NCBI GenBank assembly: GCA_023334545.1
Contig: JAADVB010000017.1
Span: 62,001 to 126,000, forward strand
Length of the DNA: 64,000 nucleotides
Source of the DNA: Salisapilia sapeloensis
Taxonomy: Eukaryota; Oomycota; Peronosporomycetes; Peronosporales; Salisapiliaceae
Reading direction: 5' to 3'
This document shows, one piece after another, positions 9,457 to 18,391 of this stretch. Every line of letters starts with the position of its first letter. Within the stretch, counting starts at the first letter, position 1. The notes under the pieces are model-generated. The model saw only the letters and a program-made list of their open reading frames with translations, did not search any database and was not told the DNA's origin. Made by a program: the position numbers and the translations under genes.

Positions 9457-11007
9457 ATGGACTCGAGTCGAGAGGGAGCTGTACGCGGCCGGAAGGGCGT
9501 ACAAGATGCTCCTCTTCCTACTCCTGTAAAAGAAGAAGAGTATGATGAGGATGATTACTCGCATGCAAAGCCTACAGACTCTTTGGACGTGTCTTCTCGC
9601 TTCATGAATGCCTGTCGAAGTGTCCAGACGTGGTTCGGATCCATGCGTGTGCAGTTTGGCGATGCTTTACTCTTACAGATCTTTTTCGTCTACTTTACCC
9701 AAGGCATTCGGAGCACCTTGTGCTCTCTAGGCACAAGTTACTACCTAAATGAAACACTAGCGCTAGCTCCTTGGCAAAGTGAGGCGCTGCGAGGTACAGC
9801 AGCCATCCCATGGATCATCAAACCTGTCTATGGCATGCTCTCGGACAGTGTTCCTCTATTCGGTACTCGTCGCAAGTCCTATCTTTTAATCTTCAGTGCC
9901 GTCTCCTGTGCTGCCTACTTTGCGCTCTCCTTGCCCAATTTTATCACGACATACCAAGGCGCGCTCATCGCACTCGTGATTGCAAGTCTCGGTATCGCCT
10001 TCTGCGACGTTGTCATCGATGGGAAGGTTGTAGAGGCCGCTCGTGACGAGAAGGAGGACATGGCAGGCAACCTCCAATCTCTTTCTTGGCTGTCTTTATC
10101 AGTAGGCAGTGTCCTCGGCTCAGCGGTCTCAGGCTCGACATTGAACGCCTTTGGACCTCGAGGCGTCTTCTTCATATCTGCGTTAGGTCCCTTGTGTGTT
10201 GTTTTCATTTCCGCTCGTTTACATGAAGAGCCATACCGAGCATCCGGCGATGGCTTCGTCTCGACAGTCGTCGGGCAGTGCAAAGCTCTCGCGCAAGTGG
10301 TCGTGGATCCCATTTGCTGGCGTCCCATGGGATGGATTTTCCTCTCCAATGCTCTCCCGCCAAGTCTTAACGAGGCTATGTTCAGCTTTAAAACGAACGA
10401 GCTACAGTTCACCAAATCTTTCCTCGGCTTATTGTCTACTGTCGGGAGCGTCACGTTGCTCGGTACCACGGCGGTGTACAATGCATACTTTAAGGACATG
10501 CCTTTCCGATCCATGTTCTTCCGTATCCAACTCGCATCTGCCCTCGTTTCCTTCGCAGAGCTCGTCCTTGTCTCAAGATGGAACGTCGCATTCGGCATTG
10601 ACGACCATTTTTTCATCTTTGGCGACGAGATCCTATCGGATGTTGTGGCGAGACTCAAGCACATGCCGTCTCTCGTCCTAAGTGCCAAGATTTGTCCGCC
10701 AGGCATTGAAGGTACGATGTTTGCTCTGCTCATGTCGATCTACAACTTTTCTTGGTCCGTCGCTTCCTACGGTGGCTCGTGGCTGTGCAACTACTTGGAC
10801 ATCACCAAAACCGACTTCCTCGGTCTGCCATTCGCCATCACTTTACGTAGTGCTGCAAAGCTCTTCCCTCTCTTGCTTCTGTTTATGGTTCCTGCATCCA
10901 CAAGTATTCGTAGTACTGTCAGTAAAGATGAGTATGACGTCGAGTCTACAACCGATACGGACAGTCTCGTCTCGAAACAAGAAGGCAAGGACGAAGAGAT
11001 CGTGTAA
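9457..11007 (+). CDS. Folate/biopterin transporter (FBT/BT1) family, 12-TM
   Basis: Single exon, 516 residues from ATG 9457. A ~65-residue acidic cytosolic N-terminus is followed by about 12 hydrophobic helices. The family pattern is clear: FFVYFTQGIRSTLCSLGTSYYL, then IPWIIKPVYGMLSDSVPLFGTRRKSYL in the first helices, and FCDVVIDGKVVEAAR in helix 5. The conserved Asp and Arg in these motifs are present. This is the major-facilitator subgroup called FBT/BT1, which carries folates, pterins or related compounds in kinetoplastids, plants and cyanobacteria. Substrate cannot be assigned; oomycetes carry many expanded copies. The C-terminus is a short acidic tail. It lies convergent with the ABCF gene, with 62 bp between stops. 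Confidence 0.88.
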   Translation: MDSSREGAVRGRKGVQDAPLPTPVKEEEYDEDDYSHAKPTDSLDVSSRFMNACRSVQTWFGSMRVQFGDALLLQIFFVYFTQGIRSTLCSLGTSYYLNETLALAPWQSEALRGTAAIPWIIKPVYGMLSDSVPLFGTRRKSYLLIFSAVSCAAYFALSLPNFITTYQGALIALVIASLGIAFCDVVIDGKVVEAARDEKEDMAGNLQSLSWLSLSVGSVLGSAVSGSTLNAFGPRGVFFISALGPLCVVFISARLHEEPYRASGDGFVSTVVGQCKALAQVVVDPICWRPMGWIFLSNALPPSLNEAMFSFKTNELQFTKSFLGLLSTVGSVTLLGTTAVYNAYFKDMPFRSMFFRIQLASALVSFAELVLVSRWNVAFGIDDHFFIFGDEILSDVVARLKHMPSLVLSAKICPPGIEGTMFALLMSIYNFSWSVASYGGSWLCNYLDITKTDFLGLPFAITLRSAAKLFPLLLLFMVPASTSIRSTVSKDEYDVESTTDTDSLVSKQEGKDEEIV

Positions 11008-11069
11008 GACAAGAGGAATTTGTTTTGGATTGAAAATCAAGCACTTGTAGTGTCTACATTGTACCCTGT

Positions 11070-13289
11070 CTACTTTTTCAGCACACGTTTGCGATAATCT
11101 TGGATCGATCCGTCGAAACGCGCGACCTTTTCATCACCGACGACCCATAGTTCACTGCACACACTCTCTACAAAGTGCTGGTCATGCGATACGATCACGA
11201 CACCACCCTTGTACTCTCGTAGCGCTTCAATCAACGCATCAATCGTTTCTAAGATACACATGAGTATACATATCATCGAGTTTATAAGAAAAGACGTACC
11301 CATATCCAAGTGATTCGTCGGTTCATCAAGAACGACGACGTGTGGTAGACGCCACGTCATGAGTGCAAAGCCGACTCGAGATTTTTGACCACCAGACAAC
11401 GTTCGAGTAGGTTTAATCGCAAGCTCTCCGGACAGATTGAAGCGTCCCAAGTGTGCTCGGAACTCGTCACTTTCGTGACCAGGATAGAGCTCATGCATGT
11501 TCTGGACAGCCGACTTGGCCAGGTCGAGCGAGTCGACGTGATGCTGAGAGAACGTCGAGATACGTAGACGCGGGTTGAGCGTCACACTACCTTCCGTCGG
11601 ACGCAGCTTGCCGAGCATTACGTTGATCAGTGTACTCTTGCCTGATCCATTGACACCGAGGATACCAATGCGACTCGACATGTCGATACCCATGTGGACG
11701 TCGTGGAAGAGGCGAGGGTGCTCTGGCGAGTATCGGAAGCCGACACTGTCGACAGCAATGATCGGACGGCCGAGTGCTTCCGGAGGTGGGAAGTGCATGC
11801 GGAAAGCATGTTCATCCTCCGGCTCGTCGATCAGTTCCTCTCGTACGATCTTATCAAGCGCCTTGACACGCGCCTGAACGAGCGTCGCACGCTTGGCGTT
11901 CGCTCGGAAACGGTCGATAAACTCTTGCATGTGCTGGATCTTCATCTGCTGCGCATCGTACGCCTTGCGCTGTTGACGCAAAGCTTCCTTTTGCGTTCGT
12001 TCGAACGTATTAAAGTCACCTTTATAGTAGTGTAGTTTCTGATTCGACAAGTGGACCGTGTCGGTCGTCACGGCATTTAAAAAGTTCCGGTCGTGCGATA
12101 CGACGACCATGGTCTTTTCATACTTTTCTAGATAATGTTCCAACCAGATGACAGCTTCTAGATCCAAGTGATTCGTCGGTTCATCTAGAAGCAGGAGGTC
12201 TGGTGCCATGAACAAGGCACCTGCGAGTGCCGTACGCATACGCCATCCACCAGATAATGCCTTGGCTGGGCCTTCAATCATGTGGTCTGGGAACTGTAGA
12301 CCGGCAAGAATGTGTCGAGCACGGACTTCGGCGCTATCGGCATCGATATCTGCAAGACGATCGTACACTTCCTTTAGACGCTTCGCACTCTCTTCTGAGT
12401 CGTTTTGAGCTAAAAGTTCTTTCTCTTCTTTCATGAGCAAAGAGCGCTCATAGTCCGTGTCGAGGACGACTTGGAGAACACTCTTTTCTTCGAAACTGAG
12501 CTTGGAAGCAGACTCTTGCTCGACGTGCTGGATACGAACGTGTTTGGGGAAACCTTCCAGCTCGTAGTGCGACATGAAACGAAGAAGAGTTGTCTTACCT
12601 GCGCCGTTCTTGCCCACCAGACCATACCGACGGCCGTGCACGAGCTTGAGCGACGTGTCAGACAAGAGCGTTTTGCCCTTGAAATTAACAGTGAAACGAG
12701 ACACGTGGATGTCCTTCTCGCCCGTGTCTTTGCTAAGGTCTGGCAAGAAACGAGCGTCTTCCCACTCTCGATCTTGCTCCGCTTCTTCCCGGTCACGCTC
12801 TTCCTGCAGTTTATCGATTTTCACTTGCTTTCGAACCTGTCGTTGCGATTGAGTCGATAACTGCGCTTCTAACGTATCATTCTTTGTCTGTCGGATACGA
12901 TCGAATCCCCAAATGCGATCCATGAGCGAATCCTGATCTTTATTCTGACTACGAGCTTGTTCCTCGATGCTTGTCGTGATATCCAATTTACGTAATTCAC
13001 GTCCATCTAAATGCGAGTCGGACCAGTTACTTCCAAGTTTTGAAAAGAGTTCCGTTGCCAAGACTGAGCACAAATGCTTTGCTTGCTCCTCTTCTTCCGT
13101 GACACCAGAGCTGAGTAAAAACGGCGATACGGATTCCTCTAATGCTTCTGCTAGAGCTTCCGATGAAGACGGATACTCCTCTAGTTGAGAGGTGACGACA
13201 CTAGTGATATACTCTTGCAAGTACTCATCTAATCCTTCACTTCCGAGCGTCGAAGCGACTGCAGCAGCGACGACTTCCTCCTCAGCCAT
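11070..13289 (-). CDS. ABCF-type ATPase (ABCF3/GCN20-like)
   Basis: Two exons, 13289-11300 and 11248-11070, giving 722 residues. The 51-nt intron (11249-11299) has a GTACGT donor and CTTAG acceptor and no in-frame stop. Reading through it would add 17 foreign residues straight after NHLDM, so splicing is inferred. Two ABC cassettes are present. Walker A sites are GKNGAGKTT (near 230) and GVNGSGKST. Signature motifs are LSGGWRMR and LSGGQKSR, and both Walker B sites are followed by DEPTNHLD. There are no membrane helices. The basic inter-cassette linker and ~190-residue N-terminal helical domain match ABCF3/GCN20, soluble ribosome-associated factors in translation control. ABCF2 is less likely because of the long N-terminus. 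ATG 13287-13289 gives MAEEEVV. Confidence 0.92.
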   Translation of the reverse strand: MAEEEVVAAAVASTLGSEGLDEYLQEYITSVVTSQLEEYPSSSEALAEALEESVSPFLLSSGVTEEEEQAKHLCSVLATELFSKLGSNWSDSHLDGRELRKLDITTSIEEQARSQNKDQDSLMDRIWGFDRIRQTKNDTLEAQLSTQSQRQVRKQVKIDKLQEERDREEAEQDREWEDARFLPDLSKDTGEKDIHVSRFTVNFKGKTLLSDTSLKLVHGRRYGLVGKNGAGKTTLLRFMSHYELEGFPKHVRIQHVEQESASKLSFEEKSVLQVVLDTDYERSLLMKEEKELLAQNDSEESAKRLKEVYDRLADIDADSAEVRARHILAGLQFPDHMIEGPAKALSGGWRMRTALAGALFMAPDLLLLDEPTNHLDLEAVIWLEHYLEKYEKTMVVVSHDRNFLNAVTTDTVHLSNQKLHYYKGDFNTFERTQKEALRQQRKAYDAQQMKIQHMQEFIDRFRANAKRATLVQARVKALDKIVREELIDEPEDEHAFRMHFPPPEALGRPIIAVDSVGFRYSPEHPRLFHDVHMGIDMSSRIGILGVNGSGKSTLINVMLGKLRPTEGSVTLNPRLRISTFSQHHVDSLDLAKSAVQNMHELYPGHESDEFRAHLGRFNLSGELAIKPTRTLSGGQKSRVGFALMTWRLPHVVVLDEPTNHLDMGTSFLINSMICILMCILETIDALIEALREYKGGVVIVSHDQHFVESVCSELWVVGDEKVARFDGSIQDYRKRVLKK

Positions 13290-13382
13290 TTCCAACTCGT
13301 TTTGTTGGTTTTTAGGATGTCTCGTTTTATTAAGGTTTTTAGATAGGATCGTAGCCTTGTCCTGAAGAAATGACGATAGCTT

Positions 13383-16300
13383 TTACAAGCTCATTTCGAT
13401 GATCGTAAGACTTTGGCAAGGATGCTGCCCATGAGAGGTAGTAACTTCGCCTAATAAACAGCTAGAACAATGGTCTCGTTGGTATTCGGATGTCGTGTCG
13501 GCTGAACATAAGCCGCATGAACTTGAGCTATAGATGAGATGTTGGTTAAAAGTTAGAAGAGGTAGAATAAGCGAGTGAACGTACCCAGAGTTGATGGACA
13601 TGGATCCTGGTGGACAGCTCTCACATTCACTAGATCCTACTGGAGCAAATGTACCAGGAAGACAGATAAATTTCTTGCCATTACGACAAGAGTATCCGGC
13701 AGGACATATTTCGCATTGAATACCGTCCGCAGAAGCAAACGTTCCAGATTGACACATGCCGATGTGACCATCGATGCAAATGGCACCGCTTCGGCAAGCT
13801 TCACAAATATGCGCTTCGCCAAATGAAAAGTATCCACTTGGGCAGACATTTTTCATACCAGCAACGCACAAGGAACCGCCAGGACATCGTACGCACATGC
13901 TGTCCCGAGTAGTGTCGTGGTAATGTCCTTGAGGACATTCACACGCGTATGCTGGGTCAGGAAAGAGTCCGAGTAGAGCTACATCTACTTCTGTTTCAGT
14001 GGATGAAGATGTGCATATAAGAGTTACAAAGATGCTTTCAATATCTTCTTGTAACTCTAGACGCGTCCATCCATACTCCCAACTACTTTGCGTTGTTTTC
14101 GATTGAAAGTGGACACTAGAAGCATGAACCATTTCTATCCCTGTTGCCAATGTCAATGCACATGAAGGAGCATCTACTTCTATGGCAGGTTGTTGTCGAC
14201 GGACATATCCTCGTAAGATGACAGGTAAGCCTTGCTGAAGCCACGGGCTATCAATTCGTTTTCTTAAGAGTATTGAGGATGTGTCTGAACCACGCAACTG
14301 GAGCACTGCTGTTCGTTTAGTTCGAAGAAGTGACGTATCCTCATGCAACGCTATCGATGCACTTGGATCACTGGCAGTCTCCCATGATCGTATCACCTCA
14401 TCTTCAGACAGCAAATGCCAATTCCGTAGCCAGCCTGTTTCATGTGATTCAAAAGGAGGTAGAACAGGGTTTACCGTCGAGCATGCTGGTGGTGGTGAAG
14501 ATACAATCACCTGTATGCTTATAAGACCAGGCAGACCTATGACTATCATAGCACTGGAAACAGATCTGGGAATAGCAGTCAAGGACAATATCACTGACGG
14601 CAATGCAGCGACGTTCTGCTCATCATCAACTATGTCGACATTGCTCACGAGATTAAAGTTGTCTTGTAAAATGTCAATGTGCTCATGCTTAAAAGCTTTT
14701 ACAGCAGTTGCCACAGTCCTTGGCAGCGTTCCCCAATTTTCTGCACTGATAGTAGCCATAACGAATTCGTCTACCAAGTCCAACTTGCTCTCGCCAACTG
14801 AAAGAATAAAGGCAAATGCACTCTTATTATGAAGCGCTTCAGCAGTTTGCCGTTGCCCGGCAATGTCTTCAACGAGCGCATCACTTTCAAATATAACGAG
14901 TAAATGACGTCGATAAGAGTTTTCATCTTCGCTAAAACCTGCCTGTAGGGAGTCTGTGAGATGACTCCAAGTCATAGTTGCTTCATTGGAGCCATCAAGT
15001 AGTATTTCGTCCGCACGAGAGAAGTAGCTTAGTAGATCCTCATGAAACGTAATCTTGGTCTTCATAGTGTCTACTGTTGAAAAGAATATACCACCATGAC
15101 TGTCGAAAGTAGATTGTAAGTAAGCAATGACTGCAGGCAAGAGAGAACAACATGATTTGGCATCGGGTAATGTTCCATCCAAGACAAATGTCATTTCGAA
15201 TGGAATGTCACTAATACTTGCTTGGGTTTCCAGCATAGTAACAGCCATCATGGTAACCTCAGTTGGAGCGATGTAATCTAATGCAATGTCCACTGTAGGT
15301 ATTCCAGGCAAGTCGATTCGATATGGCTGTTTAGTAGATCGTTCGATTCCTCCTAATGGACCATTGCCATCGTCAATGTACAGAGTTACTTGGTTGTCGA
15401 GTTCCACAGATACTGCGGAAGTGGCTAAACTATCGTCAACATCTACTAGCTGAAGTACTACCTCCCGACATCTATCAGTTGGAGAAATATTTTCAAGCGC
15501 CAATTGTAGCTCAATTTGGATCTCACCTCTTGGTAAAGCTACGTTTATAGGTAAGTCCGAGGGAAGAACGGTAATATTGGACCTTTTAAGCGATACTACA
15601 GCTTCCAAGGGGACATCAGGGTCACCATCACGACGAATGGTAATTGTAGTCTGCATTGATGCTGTATCTCCATCGACCTTATCGACTACAATTGGATGAG
15701 AATGATCAAAGTAGAGGACACTTGAAGTCATAATGGTCGAAATTGGGCTTCTCTCACTACAGTCTCCTCCAGTCCAACCTTCATAACATTCGCATCCACC
15801 ATATACGCACATGCCAAGATCAGAGCATACTTTGCCGTTGCGACCACTAGGGCAAGACGGTGCTCCGTTGTTACTCTCTTCGCAAGACATGCAACCTTCC
15901 CACTTATCCAGCGCATATGCATTGTCAGTGCATTCATGACAAACGGAACTTCCTGCAGAGCTACTGAACGTATTTGCAAGGCAATCAATACACGTATTGA
16001 TGGATCCTTTATTTGGCATATAAGACCCAGGAGGACAAGCGTCGCAGGTACCCGGAAGAGTAGATGCTGTTGTCCCTACTTCACAAGCTTGGCATGATTG
16101 CTTTCCTTCTGAGATGTGGTACCCGAAATCACAGGATTGGCAATCAGCTATACTTGCTGCTCCTGATGCCGCTGTAATAGTTCCATTAGGACATGCCTCA
16201 CAAGAAATCGACCCAGATATGCTGGTGTATGTATTCTCTGCGCAAGGAAGGCACAACCCATTCGTTATAACAGAGGAAAATGAGCCTGGATTACATGGTT

Positions 16301-18236
16301 GGCACTGGACAAGTTGAAATGTCGATCCAGGAGGGCAATACACGCAGCTTATCTGACCAGTGCCAATGGTATACTGTCTTGCAGGACATGGTCTACAACT
16401 AGCTACACCATCACTTGCTTGAGTGACATCGTTATACGTGTTTATCGGACACGCTGTGCAGACTGTAGCTTCACTGAGACTGTAGAAACCTTTGGGGCAT
16501 GGCCAGCATCTATCTCGTGAAGCCAGTAAGCTCTCTGGGCTGTACGTTCCTGGAGTGCAAGATAAGCAAGCATCGCTTCCTCCATGACTCCAGAATCCTG
16601 CACTACACTCGGTACAGGAAGAAGAAGCACTGCTATCAGAGAACATTCCTGCAGCACAAGACTTGCAGGCTGTGGATCCTAGTGAATCTGCGAAAAAACC
16701 TGGCTCACAGGGTTTACAGACATCTTCAGTCGTAGCGCCATCAATAGTAGAGGCAGTACCATTGGGGCATGGTGTGCATGAACTATCATCCGTTTTGCCG
16801 ACTTCGGACGAATAAGTGCCAGCAGGACATTTCGTACAAGCAATCGCTCCAACTCCTGAATAATATCCTGCTGAGCATAACTGACATTCATTTGCACCAA
16901 CATTAAAATAGCTGCCTGCATCGCATGGCAGGCATTTGTATTTGCCATCACAAAATACAATTTTGCTTCCGGCTAAACAGTATGGAGCAACATAAGTTGT
17001 AACTTCGATTCGTGTCGTGATCACAACGTAGCGGTCTTTACCGCCAAAGATGACAAGTTTAGAAGATGCTGGATCATACGTAAGCGAATGATCTCGTCTC
17101 CTTGACTTGTAAAGTGATGTCTGACGAAGCTGAATCCATTGCGTGGCATTCGTGTTGAGTTCCCATACATCGTCTAGAAAATCATTTGGGAAGACGGAGG
17201 AGCCTCCAGCAAGTGTGATTCTTCCGTCATCTATGTACACAAAGTGAGTTCCAAACCGAGGACCTGGTGTGGGGTCACTAGGTGATAATAGTTCCCAGAT
17301 ATAGGCCTGTCTTTCTATAGGAAGCTCCGAAGTGTCTGGACCAGGACAAAGTTTCCATAGGTCACTAAAGATACCACGATCTGTAGCTGAGCTTTTACCA
17401 CCGTACATAATAAGACAGGATGCAGCATTTGTTTTAAAATTTATGGAAGTCGCCATTGCACTGTGGAAGGCTCGTGGAGAGGGTAGAGCAGAGCTGTTGG
17501 AAATGTTTAGAGCATGCCAAGATACAGCAGGACTACGTTTTGAACAGTCATCACCGGAATACCGCGTTATAAGAGCAAGATACACATCATTCAGCTCGAT
17601 GTAGTCCTCGTTTAGTCCTCCAAAGACGATCCCACCTATATGGGAATCATTGGAACTGATTGGTGTGAAAGAGTGACCAGTACGTCGCTCTGGATAACCA
17701 TCCGGATTATCCTCTTCTTTGACTTCTGGCACGAGCTCGTCCCAAACGGCTTTAGACGTACCCTCCTTTAAGCATAGACGCCAAAGGTCATTTAAGAACT
17801 CTTGTTGCCGTCCACCAAAGACAAAAATGGCGTTGTTGGCATTAGATGTGAAGGAAGCATGATCCGTTCGACTAGCAGGTGAAACAAATACATCATCGTA
17901 GACAGCATTATTAGCAGGTGCTGTCGAGGAAAGTATTTCTTCCTGCGGGCTTGTAAACTGGTTTGCTTTAAAATCAAAGACTAGTATCGGGAAATCCGTA
18001 ACAGGTTGAGTAGCCTCTATTTCAATACCACCAATAATCACAATGTTCGAAGATGCTGCATGTAGTTCAGCTGTGTGTGATATACGTGTAAATGATTCTT
18101 CACCCTCAATCTCTGTCCAATCTAATGACTCATGACTGTCTTCAGCGATTCTTAATTTTCCGCAATCGTACTCACTAGCAAGGGAAGTAGCGACGAAGGA
18201 AATCACGATAAAGCAGAATGTTGTGTGATAATGCAT
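13383..18236 (-). CDS. Large secreted kelch / cysteine-rich / vWA-like multidomain protein
   Basis: Two exons, 18236-13585 and 13527-13383, 1598 residues; the 57-nt intron is in frame and stop-free. ATG 18236 opens a clear signal peptide (MHYHTTFCFIVISFVATSLAS). Residues ~40-410 contain kelch-type repeats with motifs such as FVFGGRQQEF, IVFGGLNEDY and LVIFGGKDR. Residues ~415-820 hold about eight or more cysteine-rich GCC2/GCC3 (ephrin-receptor-like) repeats of the form CPAGTYSSEVG, ending in an EGF-like CECYEGWTGGDC. Residues ~840-960 resemble a Calx-beta fold. Residues ~985-1200 resemble an integrin-beta/vWA domain (FEMTFVLDG, then GGIFFSTVDTM). A carbohydrate-binding-like segment follows, then another cysteine-rich tail. 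There is no C-terminal transmembrane helix or GPI signal, so secretion is likely. A role in adhesion or extracellular matrix is inferred. The domain calls after the EGF unit are tentative. Confidence 0.8.
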   Translation of the reverse strand: MHYHTTFCFIVISFVATSLASEYDCGKLRIAEDSHESLDWTEIEGEESFTRISHTAELHAASSNIVIIGGIEIEATQPVTDFPILVFDFKANQFTSPQEEILSSTAPANNAVYDDVFVSPASRTDHASFTSNANNAIFVFGGRQQEFLNDLWRLCLKEGTSKAVWDELVPEVKEEDNPDGYPERRTGHSFTPISSNDSHIGGIVFGGLNEDYIELNDVYLALITRYSGDDCSKRSPAVSWHALNISNSSALPSPRAFHSAMATSINFKTNAASCLIMYGGKSSATDRGIFSDLWKLCPGPDTSELPIERQAYIWELLSPSDPTPGPRFGTHFVYIDDGRITLAGGSSVFPNDFLDDVWELNTNATQWIQLRQTSLYKSRRRDHSLTYDPASSKLVIFGGKDRYVVITTRIEVTTYVAPYCLAGSKIVFCDGKYKCLPCDAGSYFNVGANECQLCSAGYYSGVGAIACTKCPAGTYSSEVGKTDDSSCTPCPNGTASTIDGATTEDVCKPCEPGFFADSLGSTACKSCAAGMFSDSSASSSCTECSAGFWSHGGSDACLSCTPGTYSPESLLASRDRCWPCPKGFYSLSEATVCTACPINTYNDVTQASDGVASCRPCPARQYTIGTGQISCVYCPPGSTFQLVQCQPCNPGSFSSVITNGLCLPCAENTYTSISGSISCEACPNGTITAASGAASIADCQSCDFGYHISEGKQSCQACEVGTTASTLPGTCDACPPGSYMPNKGSINTCIDCLANTFSSSAGSSVCHECTDNAYALDKWEGCMSCEESNNGAPSCPSGRNGKVCSDLGMCVYGGCECYEGWTGGDCSERSPISTIMTSSVLYFDHSHPIVVDKVDGDTASMQTTITIRRDGDPDVPLEAVVSLKRSNITVLPSDLPINVALPRGEIQIELQLALENISPTDRCREVVLQLVDVDDSLATSAVSVELDNQVTLYIDDGNGPLGGIERSTKQPYRIDLPGIPTVDIALDYIAPTEVTMMAVTMLETQASISDIPFEMTFVLDGTLPDAKSCCSLLPAVIAYLQSTFDSHGGIFFSTVDTMKTKITFHEDLLSYFSRADEILLDGSNEATMTWSHLTDSLQAGFSEDENSYRRHLLVIFESDALVEDIAGQRQTAEALHNKSAFAFILSVGESKLDLVDEFVMATISAENWGTLPRTVATAVKAFKHEHIDILQDNFNLVSNVDIVDDEQNVAALPSVILSLTAIPRSVSSAMIVIGLPGLISIQVIVSSPPPACSTVNPVLPPFESHETGWLRNWHLLSEDEVIRSWETASDPSASIALHEDTSLLRTKRTAVLQLRGSDTSSILLRKRIDSPWLQQGLPVILRGYVRRQQPAIEVDAPSCALTLATGIEMVHASSVHFQSKTTQSSWEYGWTRLELQEDIESIFVTLICTSSSTETEVDVALLGLFPDPAYACECPQGHYHDTTRDSMCVRCPGGSLCVAGMKNVCPSGYFSFGEAHICEACRSGAICIDGHIGMCQSGTFASADGIQCEICPAGYSCRNGKKFICLPGTFAPVGSSECESCPPGSMSINSGYVHSLILPLLTFNQHLIYSSSSCGLCSADTTSEYQRDHCSSCLLGEVTTSHGQHPCQSLTIIEMSL

Positions 18237-18391
18237 TTCTACATGCAATTGATTTGATGCCAACCGTTCCGACAAGTTGCAAATGAGGTAGCTAGAAAGC
18301 GTTTTGTCATTCTTCTTATGGATGTGTATGTAAGATTGAGACGTTTCACCTAAGCTGAAAAAGCACCATTCAGAAGGTGTTTCAATTGAAT

